33,678 nucleotides of DNA from Fictibacillus arsenicus. Lineage in GTDB: Bacteria > Bacillota > Bacilli > Bacillales > Fictibacillaceae. The DNA lies in NCBI RefSeq assembly GCF_001999465.1, contig NZ_MQMF01000009.1:1-33678 (forward strand), in the 5' to 3' direction. A model generated the notes under the pieces. The model had not been told where the DNA came from, searched no databases, and saw only the letters and a list, made by a program, of their open reading frames with translations. The translations under genes and the position numbers were made by a program. This document shows, one piece after another, positions 6,892 to 14,653 of the stretch. Within the stretch, counting starts at the first letter, position 1; each line of letters begins with the position of its first letter.

Positions 6892-8448
6892 CTATTCCCA
6901 CTCGATTGTTGCCGGCGGTTTAGAAGTAATATCATAAACGACACGGTTGATGTGATCCACTTCGTTTACGATACGAGTGGAGATTTTCTCTAATACATCA
7001 AACGGGATACGCGCCCAGTCAGATGTCATTCCATCAATAGATGTTACAGCACGAATACCGATCGTGTAATCGTACGTACGAGCATCTCCCATTACCCCAA
7101 CACTTCGGATATCAGGCAACACGGTGAAATACTGCCACACATCACGATCTAATCCAGCATTCAAAATTTCTTCGCGAAGGATCGCGTCTGATTCACGAAC
7201 GATTTCGAGCTTCTCTTCTGTAATCGCTCCAAGAACGCGGATTCCAAGACCTGGTCCTGGGAAAGGCTGACGCCATACGATATGTTCAGGAATACCAAGC
7301 TCTGTACCTACTTTACGCACTTCGTCTTTGAAAAGCGTGTTAAGAGGTTCGATCAATTTAAACTGCATATCTTCAGGAAGTCCGCCTACGTTATGGTGAG
7401 ACTTGATCGTTTGAGCTGTTGCAGTTCCGCTCTCTACGATATCTGTGTAAAGCGTACCTTGAGCAAGGAACTCGATGCCTTGAAGGTTTGATGCTTCTTC
7501 ATCAAATACGTAGATGAATTCGTTACCGATGATCTTACGCTTTTTCTCAGGATCAGAAACACCTTCAAGTTTGCTTAAGAAACGGTCTTTCGCATCAACC
7601 TTGATGATGTTGATGTTAAAGCCTTCGCTGAATGTTTTCATAACTTGGTCCGCTTCATCTTTACGAAGCAGTCCGTGGTCGACGAAAATACATGTCAGCT
7701 GATCACCGATTGCCTTATGAACAAGCACTGCTACTACAGAAGAATCTACTCCACCTGACATAGCGCAGATTACTTTTTTCTCTCCTACTACTTCACGGAT
7801 CTTCTGTACTTCGTCCTCGATCCAGTTTTCCATCGTCCAGTTTCCTTCACAGCCGCAAACGGACTTTACGAAGTTATCCAAGAACTCGATACCGAATTCT
7901 GAGTGGCGTACTTCCGGATGGAACTGAACACCGTATAGCTGGCGGGAAACATCGCTCATTGCTGCTACAGGGCAAGACACGCTTGTTGCATCTGTAACAA
8001 AACCTTCAGGCGGCGCAACAACAAGGTCACTATGGCTCATCCATACGACTTGCTGCTCGGGAAGATTTTCATAAAGTTTGTTGGTGTTGGTAACTGTAAT
8101 CTGAGCCTTTCCGTATTCACGGTGGCTTGCCCGCTCAACTTTTCCGCCAAAATGATGGCTCATCAGCTGCATACCGTAGCAGATACCTAGCACAGGGATA
8201 CCCAGGTCAAAAATCGCTTCATCACAAGCCGGTGAACCTTCTGCATAAACAGAGCTTGGTCCTCCAGAGAAAATGATTCCCTTTGGATTCATCTTTTTTA
8301 TATCTTCCGCAGTTGTTGTATGCGGATGAAGCTCGCTGTATACTCCTAAATCACGGATACGGCGTGCAATCAACTGATTGTACTGTCCGCCGAAATCCAA
8401 CACTACGATCATTTCGCTCATTACGTGCAAGTCATTCGTTTCGTGCAT
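6892..8448 (-). CDS. guaA: GMP synthase (glutamine-hydrolysing)
   Basis: This 518-residue cytoplasmic enzyme converts XMP to GMP using ATP and ammonia from glutamine, the last step of guanine nucleotide synthesis. The class I glutamine amidotransferase domain (about 12-200) has the nucleophile Cys90 in GICYGMQ and the His/Glu pair in HPEVRHSE. The ATP pyrophosphatase domain begins with the P-loop-like SGGVDSS. The C-terminal XMP-binding/dimerisation domain contains [12 protein letters not shown] and ends in KPPATIEWE. The length fits the family. The ATG at 8448 follows GGGGTGA at short spacing; later ATGs (for example at 8421) also exist and the exact start is less certain than the gene. A purine riboswitch (8593-8668) and terminator precede it. 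No convincing terminator follows, although the pbuG promoter lies immediately downstream. Confidence 0.97.
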   Translation of the reverse strand: MHETNDLHVMSEMIVVLDFGGQYNQLIARRIRDLGVYSELHPHTTTAEDIKKMNPKGIIFSGGPSSVYAEGSPACDEAIFDLGIPVLGICYGMQLMSHHFGGKVERASHREYGKAQITVTNTNKLYENLPEQQVVWMSHSDLVVAPPEGFVTDATSVSCPVAAMSDVSRQLYGVQFHPEVRHSEFGIEFLDNFVKSVCGCEGNWTMENWIEDEVQKIREVVGEKKVICAMSGGVDSSVVAVLVHKAIGDQLTCIFVDHGLLRKDEADQVMKTFSEGFNINIIKVDAKDRFLSKLEGVSDPEKKRKIIGNEFIYVFDEEASNLQGIEFLAQGTLYTDIVESGTATAQTIKSHHNVGGLPEDMQFKLIEPLNTLFKDEVRKVGTELGIPEHIVWRQPFPGPGLGIRVLGAITEEKLEIVRESDAILREEILNAGLDRDVWQYFTVLPDIRSVGVMGDARTYDYTIGIRAVTSIDGMTSDWARIPFDVLEKISTRIVNEVDHINRVVYDITSKPPATIEWE

Positions 8449-8512
8449 GTACTCACCCCATCTATTAATATCAGCTATAGTATCCGTCAGCTTGCCTTAC
8501 TTTACACTATTA

Positions 8513-8574
8513 AAAGCAAAACAAAAGGAATTCCACCCTTGTTTTCTACATAAAAAACAAAGGCAGAATTCCTT
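8513..8574 (-). terminator. Riboswitch-controlled terminator upstream of guaA
   Basis: A long imperfect stem pairs the outer arms 8525-8534 and 8565-8574 and continues inwards through TTTGTTTT/AAAACAAG pairs. It is followed on the minus strand by TTTTGTTTTGC. Its 5' arm carries CTGCCTT, complementary to AAGGCAG in the 3' P1 arm of the aptamer (near 8593-8599), which gives a direct antiterminator. Confidence 0.85.
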
Positions 8575-8592
8575 AAATAACTATAAAGAACC

Positions 8593-8668
8593 CTGCCTTC
8601 ATAGTCAGGTTGTTAATGGCAACCCGGTAGAGACTCTCGAACCTTATTATCGAGGATATACGAAGGAG
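8593..8668 (-). promoter_or_regulatory. Purine riboswitch aptamer (guanine class, variant loops) of guaA
   Basis: Read on the minus strand: P1 arms CCTTCGTA and TATGAAGG, P2 CTCGA/TCGAG, junction GTCTCTACC, P3 GGGTTG/CAACCT, and GACTATG with C at the specificity position. The loops differ from the usual sequence: L2 has ATAAGG where ATATGG is common, L3 has CCATTAA where CCGTAAA is common, and the J2/3 has C where U48 is usual. The two loop-loop GG/CC pairs are kept. It should sense guanine and switch guaA off by releasing the terminator. Confidence 0.85.
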
Positions 8669-8698
8669 AATATGATCTGACGCTATAATCTTAAAGAC

Positions 8699-8727
8699 AT
8701 AATAACAATGCCTTCTATAGCGGTCAA
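8699..8727 (-). promoter_or_regulatory. SigA promoter of guaA
   Basis: TTGACC (8722-8727) and TATTAT (8699-8704) on the minus strand are 17 bp apart. The -35 box overlaps the TGA stop codon (8724-8726) of the preceding transglutaminase gene, so the two transcription units abut with no terminator between them. Confidence 0.8.
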
Positions 8728-10910
8728 GGGCGGATTCTTTTAATTAAATTTTCCCACAATTCACGATGGAAATCGCTCCATAGATCTGTCTGCTTTTTCG
8801 GACTGAATTGAACACCTTCATACGCTTTTGCTAAAATTCTCATGTCTTTAGTATCAAGTGCTCGATCGACGTAAAGTGCGTATTCTCTAAGTGTAAATGC
8901 TGGCTGTCTTCTAATGCCGTATACTTTTAGCAGCCACAGAAGTCTTTCAAACGCTTCTTCAAACGTTTCGGAACCTTGTTTGCGCTTATATCTCCAAATG
9001 GTATATTGACGAAGCCATTTTCTGCGGAACAAATATGCCAGTCCTGCAACGATTAATAGCAAAATGATCAATCCCGCTGCTGCATAGCCCGCCGTTTTTA
9101 AAATGGACGCAAAGCTTGCTTTTTCAGATGAAGCAGATTTTTCATCATTCAAATCTTTTTCAGGTTTGTCCGGCTGGTCAGGAACAGCTGCAGCTGGTGT
9201 TGATTCCTTTTTATCTTCTTCTGGCTGAAACGGATTATCGAAGCCGCGGGTAGGCTCAAAAGGCACCCACCCGATTCCTGAGAAGTACACTTCTACCCAT
9301 GAGTGGGCGTTCGCATTTGTTACGGTGTATTCGCGAGTACCGTTATCTCCCATGCCTTCAAAAGTACCCGGAGTAAAACCTTTCACCCAGCGTGCAGGAA
9401 TTCCAACAGATCTCAGCATAACGATCATCGAAGTTGAGAAGTTATCACAATATCCTTTTCTTGTTTCAAAAAGAAATTGATCCACATAATCTTCGTCATC
9501 TTCAGGTACCGCTACTTCAATCGTGTTATAACCATACGCTTCTTTCGCAAAGTATCCTTCTACGGTCTTTACCTTGTCATAGATCGTTGGCTGATCTGCT
9601 GTTATATCAGCGGCTAAATCCTTTACTCTTTGCGGCAATGTTTCCGGCAGCTGCAGGTAATTTTCCGTAACATACTGTGGGTATGAATTCGTTGATTCTT
9701 TAAGCTGAGCTTCTTTTAATACAGGAAGCTGATAGTTCATTACATAAGAAGACAGCTTAACTTCTCCTCCGTTTTGGAACGTTGAAATCTTCCCTTTTAC
9801 CCCATCTAGCTGATAAGTCGTGTCAGGATCGGCATCGATTTTCTTCAGTTTCCCAGGAATCATAAGAAACGGATATTCTTTCCCTTTTTCAGCTTCAATT
9901 CTGGCTGTGTTGTCCTCCATCTCAAGTCCTTCTTCCCAGACTTTCGTATAATCTGTCTGAGCGGAAGGATTATTTGCTTCTAACGGGACAGCAGTTGTCG
10001 GAATCTTGTTTTCCCATCCTTTACCTGAGTAGAATTCTTTCGTTTCAATTCTCCAATAATGTCTCGCGTTATCGTATGTTTTAAAAATAGGCGTATAGTC
10101 AAATTCAAACGGACCGCCAAGCTGGCTGTCATTTTCACCGTACCCGATTTTCGCAATACCCTTTCCTTTTCCGCCTTCGCCAATGTCTTCTTTTCCAGAC
10201 ATATTTTGAATGAAAGGAACCGGGTCTGGCCATATTGGCGAAGCTTTAGGAGCTACATACCCCAGTACAGACGACAGCGCGATTACCCCTGAAAGTGGCG
10301 CAACCCAAAGAACAGGAAACTTTCCTTTTAGCAAAGAAAATCCTTCTGTTTCAATAAGTTTCATCATTCTTAAGATCCCAATCAGCAGCAACCCTATGAA
10401 TACAGTTCGTATGATCGCAAGTTTCGCATCATATACCGTAAACGTATCTAGAATTGAAATGTATATAACGGTAATCAAGAAGAATAAGAAGATGCGCCTC
10501 GTTTGAATCAGCCAATAGTGCATCAGATAGCTCACAAGCCATAACAATATGAAGAACAGCAATGAGCGGCTGAGCGAGGTCATCTCATTCCAGTTCTGAT
10601 CTGAAAATAACGTTAAGTTGTAACTAATGTCTTCTAGCAAATACGGAACCCACTTAAATGATAGAAATACATCAAAAAAATAAAGAGAATGCAATGCGTA
10701 CAGCAGAGCCCCCAGCTTTACCGGAAATGAGATCCAAAATGGAAGCTGAAAGTACGTCACGATGAACAAAAACATCGTGTACATCACAAAAATGTTAATA
10801 TCATCTGTGGTCGTGATATCTTTTAACGGTCTCAGCCATTCCCATAATAAAAGGAAACCTAGACCGTAAAGGACGAGTGTATGCAGGGATGAAGGCTGTT
10901 GTTTAGTCAT
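8724..10910 (-). CDS. yebA: Membrane transglutaminase-like protein with DUF4129 tail (YebA type)
   Basis: This membrane protein of 728 residues has six or seven hydrophobic segments in the first 220 residues, a large extracellular part and one more membrane segment at about 606-627. A cytoplasmic tail (DUF4129-like, with FEEAFERLLWLLKVYGI) ends it. The extracellular transglutaminase core shows Cys488 (RKGYCDN), His536 (NAHSWVE) and, where an Asp is usual, Glu552 in FEPT. It is the third gene of a MoxR/DUF58/transglutaminase operon found across bacteria, whose role is thought to be assembly or modification of envelope proteins but is not well defined. I prefer the ATG at 10910: AGGTGG sits five bases upstream, and it overlaps the DUF58 stop by eight bases. 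A GTG at 10919 is in frame upstream. Confidence 0.9.
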   Translation of the reverse strand: MTKQQPSSLHTLVLYGLGFLLLWEWLRPLKDITTTDDINIFVMYTMFLFIVTYFQLPFWISFPVKLGALLYALHSLYFFDVFLSFKWVPYLLEDISYNLTLFSDQNWNEMTSLSRSLLFFILLWLVSYLMHYWLIQTRRIFLFFLITVIYISILDTFTVYDAKLAIIRTVFIGLLLIGILRMMKLIETEGFSLLKGKFPVLWVAPLSGVIALSSVLGYVAPKASPIWPDPVPFIQNMSGKEDIGEGGKGKGIAKIGYGENDSQLGGPFEFDYTPIFKTYDNARHYWRIETKEFYSGKGWENKIPTTAVPLEANNPSAQTDYTKVWEEGLEMEDNTARIEAEKGKEYPFLMIPGKLKKIDADPDTTYQLDGVKGKISTFQNGGEVKLSSYVMNYQLPVLKEAQLKESTNSYPQYVTENYLQLPETLPQRVKDLAADITADQPTIYDKVKTVEGYFAKEAYGYNTIEVAVPEDDEDYVDQFLFETRKGYCDNFSTSMIVMLRSVGIPARWVKGFTPGTFEGMGDNGTREYTVTNANAHSWVEVYFSGIGWVPFEPTRGFDNPFQPEEDKKESTPAAAVPDQPDKPEKDLNDEKSASSEKASFASILKTAGYAAAGLIILLLIVAGLAYLFRRKWLRQYTIWRYKRKQGSETFEEAFERLLWLLKVYGIRRQPAFTLREYALYVDRALDTKDMRILAKAYEGVQFSPKKQTDLWSDFHRELWENLIKRIRP

Positions 10911-12168
10911 ACATGCCACCTGCCTTCAGTGATTCATTAAAGTCAGAGCCGATAATCGGTGTCACCGGAACCCCGCATTGCCTGATACGATTCATATACG
11001 TCAGCTCCTGGCTAGTCAGCTTAGGCTCCAAAGCCAGGAAAAAGAAAATAACATTCGTTTGCTGTCTGGAAGCGATAAGTTCCAGCGTTTTCATCGTGTA
11101 TTCGGTCAAGTTAGGAGAGATGATCAGCGCTGTCTTCCCTTCCATATGGCCAATCATGTATTCCTGCTTCAAGCGTTCTTCGAAAGGTTCTTTTATCTCT
11201 GCCTTCACTTTAGCCAGTTCATGAAAGATGCGCCATTCCTGCTCAACCCCTATGTTCATCGGAATTTCTTTTCCTTTAAAAGGATGATAGCCGATGGAAC
11301 CGCCTTTTGAGATTGAAAAATGAACGAGAGATGCTGCAAGCGATACTCCCCGCTCGAAAAGCCAGTCGTTTGTGCCATAACTTTTTTCACAATGATCCAG
11401 AACGATTACAAAATCATCGTTCCTCTGCTGCTCGAACACTTTTGTAAGCAGCTTATTGGACCTTGCACTTGCCTTCCAATGTAGCCAGTTCATCCTGTCA
11501 CCAGCTACATAGTCACGCACACTTACTGTAGATGTGTAATCTGTAAATGAGCGTTTTCCCACTTTTTTCATACCGGTTTGAAGCATCTTTCCATTTTCCC
11601 AGCGTTCAATATCTTGATACTGCGGATAAACAAAAATTTGATCCTTTACCGATACACTCGTACTTTTTAATACAAAACCGAAGATGTCGCCCGTCTTCAC
11701 CATGATTTGATCAAATTTAAACAGCCCTCGCGGTGCAGGGTTAATCGTGTAGGAATATTCGAGGCGTTTGCGGAACAAAGGAAACATCAGGATACGGGAT
11801 TGAATCTGATGAGTGTTCCCTTCATAGCGGGTTTCACGAAGCAGTGCTTCCGGAAGCACGTCCTCTAATACAACGTAAAATAGAGGGAAATTGCTGCGGC
11901 GTGTCACCAAGATCGTAATTACCACTTCTTCTCCGGCCATCAGTTTTTCTTTTGAAATAATACGCTCAATTTTCAGCCGCTGAATGGGATAAAACGCCAT
12001 CGCAATCGAATATAAAACAAGCGGAAGAACGCTGTAGAACAAAAACCAGCTTACAAATCCGCCTTGAAACATGGCAAAAGAGAAAGTTACGAGCAGTAAA
12101 AAAATGATCCCTGAAAACCCTATCGGTGTTTTATTACGCTCCCAAAATTTTTGGAGTAATGCCTTCAT
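10903..12168 (-). CDS. yeaD: DUF58 domain membrane protein (YeaD type)
   Basis: This 421-residue protein has two N-terminal hydrophobic segments (about 17-62), a beta-rich middle and a DUF58 domain, which is a degenerate von Willebrand factor A-like fold. The signature is RDYVAGDRMNWLHWKASAR near residue 220-238, followed by FVIVLDHCE where a MIDAS-type domain begins. DUF58 proteins are encoded beside MoxR ATPases and are believed to be their partners. Here its start overlaps the stop of the MoxR gene by four bases and its end overlaps the transglutaminase gene, so the three are translationally coupled. Confidence 0.9.
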   Translation of the reverse strand: MKALLQKFWERNKTPIGFSGIIFLLLVTFSFAMFQGGFVSWFLFYSVLPLVLYSIAMAFYPIQRLKIERIISKEKLMAGEEVVITILVTRRSNFPLFYVVLEDVLPEALLRETRYEGNTHQIQSRILMFPLFRKRLEYSYTINPAPRGLFKFDQIMVKTGDIFGFVLKSTSVSVKDQIFVYPQYQDIERWENGKMLQTGMKKVGKRSFTDYTSTVSVRDYVAGDRMNWLHWKASARSNKLLTKVFEQQRNDDFVIVLDHCEKSYGTNDWLFERGVSLAASLVHFSISKGGSIGYHPFKGKEIPMNIGVEQEWRIFHELAKVKAEIKEPFEERLKQEYMIGHMEGKTALIISPNLTEYTMKTLELIASRQQTNVIFFFLALEPKLTSQELTYMNRIRQCGVPVTPIIGSDFNESLKAGGMYD

Positions 12169-13142
12169 CTCGCATGCTGTTCCTTATGAATAGGTGCAGG
12201 AACACGGGCTAAAAGATCCTTGATCACCTCTTGTGCGGTTACACCTTCAAAACGGGCTTCAGGTTTTAATAGCACGCGATGCACAAGTACAAACGGCGCC
12301 AGATATTTCACATCATCAGGGATTACAAAATCACGGTTCATTAACAGTGCATAGGCTTGTACAGCTTTTAAAAGAGAAAGTGATCCACGAGGACTTACTC
12401 CTAATGCAATGGACTTGTGGTTACGCGTACGGTTGACAAGATCCACAATATATCGCTTCACAGAGTCAGATACATAAATATTTCTCACAGCCGTTTTCAG
12501 TTCAGCAATCTCTTCTGCAGAAATCGCTGGCTTCAACAAATGGATAGGGTGTTCGTTTCCGATTACGTTCAGTACATTGAATTCTTCTTCTGGCGTTGGA
12601 TAACCCATTGTGAGCTTCATTAAAAAACGGTCCAGCTGTGCTTCCGGAAGCGGATAAGTTCCTTCGTACTCGATCGGGTTTTGTGTTGCCATTACTAAAA
12701 ACGGGTCAGGAAGGATATGGGTTTGCCCATCTACCGTCATGCTCATCTCTTCCATCGATTCAAGTAAAGCGGATTGTGTTTTTGGAGATGTACGGTTGAT
12801 TTCATCGGCTAAAATAACGTTTCCGACTAACGGACCAGGTCTGAATTCGAAGCTCATGTCCTTCTGATTATATATCGATACCCCCGTCATATCAGACGGT
12901 AATAAATCAGGTGTAAATTGTATACGATTAAAAGTTAAACCAAGGGATTTAGCAATAGATCGAACCATCATCGTTTTCCCTACTCCAGGCACATCCTCAA
13001 GCAATACATGCCCTCCAGCCAACAAAGATACAAGCGTTAATTCTGTAACTTGTTTTTTACCTACCATTACTTTTTCAACATTTTTTATGACGTCTCTTAG
13101 CTGCGGATGATATTCAAATGAATTTTCGTTTCTAGCGCTCAT
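12165..13142 (-). CDS. yeaC: MoxR-family AAA+ ATPase (YeaC type)
   Basis: This 325-residue cytoplasmic AAA+ ATPase has Walker A in LLEDVPGVGKT (about residues 52-62), Walker B in VILADEINR, and the family signature ATQNPIEYEGTYPLPEAQLDRF. A C-terminal lid domain contains GVSPRGSLSLLKA. MoxR proteins act as chaperones that mature or remodel partner complexes, typically with a VWA/DUF58 protein such as the next gene. The ATG at 13142 follows GAGGGGAG at good spacing. It is first in the operon with yeaD and yebA; no clear SigA promoter was seen upstream, where an AT-rich inverted repeat lies (13218-13274). Confidence 0.93.
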   Translation of the reverse strand: MSARNENSFEYHPQLRDVIKNVEKVMVGKKQVTELTLVSLLAGGHVLLEDVPGVGKTMMVRSIAKSLGLTFNRIQFTPDLLPSDMTGVSIYNQKDMSFEFRPGPLVGNVILADEINRTSPKTQSALLESMEEMSMTVDGQTHILPDPFLVMATQNPIEYEGTYPLPEAQLDRFLMKLTMGYPTPEEEFNVLNVIGNEHPIHLLKPAISAEEIAELKTAVRNIYVSDSVKRYIVDLVNRTRNHKSIALGVSPRGSLSLLKAVQAYALLMNRDFVIPDDVKYLAPFVLVHRVLLKPEARFEGVTAQEVIKDLLARVPAPIHKEQHAR

Positions 13143-13217
13143 GTAAGACTCCCCTCTAACATTTCTGTCTCTCTATTAGATAATTTTTTTCCTTCCTATT
13201 AATTTCGCATTGGAGAA

Positions 13218-13274
13218 TGTATATTCCTTGTTTTTTTTACAAAAAAAGAGAAAATTCGAGATTGGAATATACAT
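13218..13274. repeat. AT-rich inverted repeat upstream of the MoxR operon
   Basis: ATGTATATTCC (13218-13228) and its exact complement GGAATATACAT (13264-13274) face each other across 35 bases that contain a run of eight T and a run of seven A. It lies between the manganese catalase terminator and the MoxR gene. Whether it is an operator or a structural element cannot be told. Confidence 0.5.
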
Positions 13275-13306
13275 ATAAAAAAAAGTGCACTGCAAATGCA
13301 GTGCAC
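13275..13306 (-). terminator. Terminator of the manganese catalase gene
   Basis: A 10-bp perfect stem (13285-13294 with 13297-13306) is followed on the minus strand by eight T. It is a strong intrinsic terminator directly after the catalase stop. Confidence 0.9.
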
Positions 13307-13318
13307 CTAATATCTTTC

Positions 13319-14170
13319 TTATTCTTCATTTGAGTTTTTAAACTTCTTTCCATCCAAATCATGATGCAACGTTGGAGCTGGAATTTCTGGATTAGGAACA
13401 TTCCCTAGCGGAACTGGATCTGCTTCATAAACGAAATCGCCTGTTCCGTCTTGCGCACTTCCAGTTGCCCACAATCCTTCTGCCGACTCCTGACCTTCAG
13501 AGAGATTCCAAAACTTATAGGCTTCAGGCTGGGATTCTAATTCTGCTTCTGGCGGGAATGATGCTGGGACTACTACGCCGTTCTTCTGTTCAAGCTCTTC
13601 AATGGCTGCCATCCACTGATATTGGTGATATCGGTCACGAGCTAACATTTTTCTGAAAGCTGCACGTACTCCTTCGTCCCTCGTCATATGATACAAGCGA
13701 GCCACTTGCAAACGCCCCTGACTTTCAGCATGCAAATTTGATCTCATGTCTGCAAGCAAGTTGCCGCTCGCTACAATATAAGCTCCGTTCCAAGGCACAC
13801 CATTTGAATTAGTCGGCAATCCGCCAAGACCGCTAACAAGCAAATGCTGCGGGTTAATTCCACCCATGATTGCTGCTGTAGCGGGATCCTTCGCCGCTTT
13901 TGCTTGGTCATCTGGAGAAGCTCCATCGAGAAGCTGGCTAATCATTGCACACAACATTTCTACATGCCCGATTTCCTCAGTTCCAATATCCATAAGCATA
14001 TCTTTGTACTTTTCTTCTCCACGACAGTTAAATCCTTGGAAAAGATATTGCATCATTACGGTCATTTCTCCAAACTGCCCACCCAAAACTTCTTGGATCT
14101 GCCGGGCAAGCTGAGGATCTGGACGATCTACCTTAACTTCAAATTGCAATTCCTTTTGGTGACGAAACAT
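13319..14170 (-). CDS. ydbD: Manganese (non-haem) catalase family protein, YdbD type
   Basis: This 283-residue protein belongs to the ferritin-like dimanganese catalases, which break hydrogen peroxide into water and oxygen. Metal-ligand motifs are visible as GQFGEMTVMMQYL and GTEEIGHVEML in the first half, and NLHAESQGRLQVARLYHM then RDRYHQYQW in the second (Glu/His pairs on the helices). A proline-rich C-terminal tail ends in DLDGKKFKNSNEE. The ATG at 14170 has GGGAGG upstream. In B. subtilis ydbD belongs to the general stress regulon, and a SigB-like promoter is seen here at 14214-14238. It is a single-gene unit with a strong terminator. Confidence 0.92.
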   Translation of the reverse strand: MFRHQKELQFEVKVDRPDPQLARQIQEVLGGQFGEMTVMMQYLFQGFNCRGEEKYKDMLMDIGTEEIGHVEMLCAMISQLLDGASPDDQAKAAKDPATAAIMGGINPQHLLVSGLGGLPTNSNGVPWNGAYIVASGNLLADMRSNLHAESQGRLQVARLYHMTRDEGVRAAFRKMLARDRYHQYQWMAAIEELEQKNGVVVPASFPPEAELESQPEAYKFWNLSEGQESAEGLWATGSAQDGTGDFVYEADPVPLGNVPNPEIPAPTLHHDLDGKKFKNSNEE

Positions 14171-14213
14171 GTGGAACCTCCCTAGTCAATAGTTTTTGAC
14201 ATGCTTATTAATT

Positions 14214-14238
14214 CTTCCCTATCATTTTTAAATAAAAC
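14214..14238 (-). promoter_or_regulatory. SigB-like promoter of the manganese catalase gene
   Basis: On the minus strand, GTTTTA (14233-14238) and GGGAAG (14214-14219) are 13 bases apart, close to the SigB pattern GTTTaa-N13-15-GGGtAt. The position about 45 bases before the start codon and the known SigB control of the B. subtilis homologue support it. Confidence 0.55.
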
Positions 14239-14333
14239 GGTTTTAGGAAGAATCATGAAAAAAGAACTATGTATTTGAGCTCTAAAGAAATAAAGGTCTT
14301 TGGAAGTTTTCCAAAAAAATTCTTTTTATGAGC

Positions 14334-14380
14334 AATTAAAAAGAGGCTTCCATTGAGTTTTATAACTCTAGGAAACCTCT
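14334..14380 (-). terminator. Terminator with a long bulged stem
   Basis: The arms AGAGG(T)TTCC..GAGTT and AACTC..GGAA(G)CCTCT pair between 14342 and 14380 with small bulges, and the minus strand continues with TTTTTAATT. It ends transcripts arriving from the coiled-coil protein gene or from the promoter at 14427-14455. Confidence 0.75.
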
Positions 14381-14420
14381 AACTAAATAAGGAAAGTATA
14401 TAAAATGTCACTTACTTGTC
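14334..14420 (-). ncRNA. Candidate short RNA between the coiled-coil gene and the catalase
   Basis: A SigA-type promoter (14427-14455) fires leftwards and a long bulged hairpin with a T run lies about 80 bases further on (14334-14380). A transcript of about 80-85 bases would result with no open frame of note. It might instead simply be the shared terminator of the upstream coiled-coil gene together with a spurious promoter. Inference only. Confidence 0.3.
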
Positions 14421-14426
14421 TCTTCT

Positions 14427-14455
14427 ATTATGAAAATTATCTTTGTCGAATGCAA
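14427..14455 (-). promoter_or_regulatory. Candidate SigA promoter with adjoining direct-repeat site
   Basis: TTGCAT (14450-14455) and CATAAT (14427-14432) on the minus strand are 17 bp apart. Directly upstream of the -35 lie two direct repeats with a 21-bp period (14456-14491), the layout of an activator site. Confidence 0.45.
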
Positions 14456-14491
14456 CTCGGAAATTGTAGATATTTCTCGGGAAATTGTAGA
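14456..14491 (-). repeat. Paired direct repeat, period 21 bp
   Basis: On the minus strand, TCTACAATTT occurs twice exactly 21 bp apart, each followed by CC(C)GAG; the second copy abuts the -35 box of the promoter at 14427-14455. The geometry matches tandem sites for dimeric activators that bind one face of the helix. Confidence 0.6.
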
Positions 14492-14603
14492 ATTTGTTTT
14501 AAAGATACTTATGTTTTCTTTCTATGTATGAGTTCGATATATATTTATGTACTTATAGAACTGTGAACTATGTTCTGTATCAAAATAGATAAAAGTAAAC
14601 CTA

Positions 14604-14618
14604 TATCGCCCTGCGATA
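14604..14618. promoter_or_regulatory. Palindrome 2 of the MerR/coiled-coil gene
   Basis: TATCGC-CCT-GCGATA is a perfect 6-bp palindrome with a 3-base centre, lying just beyond the stop codon of the gene at 14654-15361. With its flanks it matches palindrome 1 (15412-15426) at 17 of 18 positions over TATATCGCCCNGCGATACG, in the same orientation. Confidence 0.7.
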
Positions 14619-14653
14619 CGGTCTCTTCTGAAATGGGAGGCTCGACACAAGTG

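Larger units (their letters stand above)
14381..14653. other. Intergenic stretch with regulatory sites and no gene
   Basis: The 273 bases right of the long bulged terminator hold the candidate promoter (14427-14455), the paired 21-bp direct repeat (14456-14491) and palindrome 2 (14604-14618). No open frame with a ribosome binding site was seen. Confidence 0.6.
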
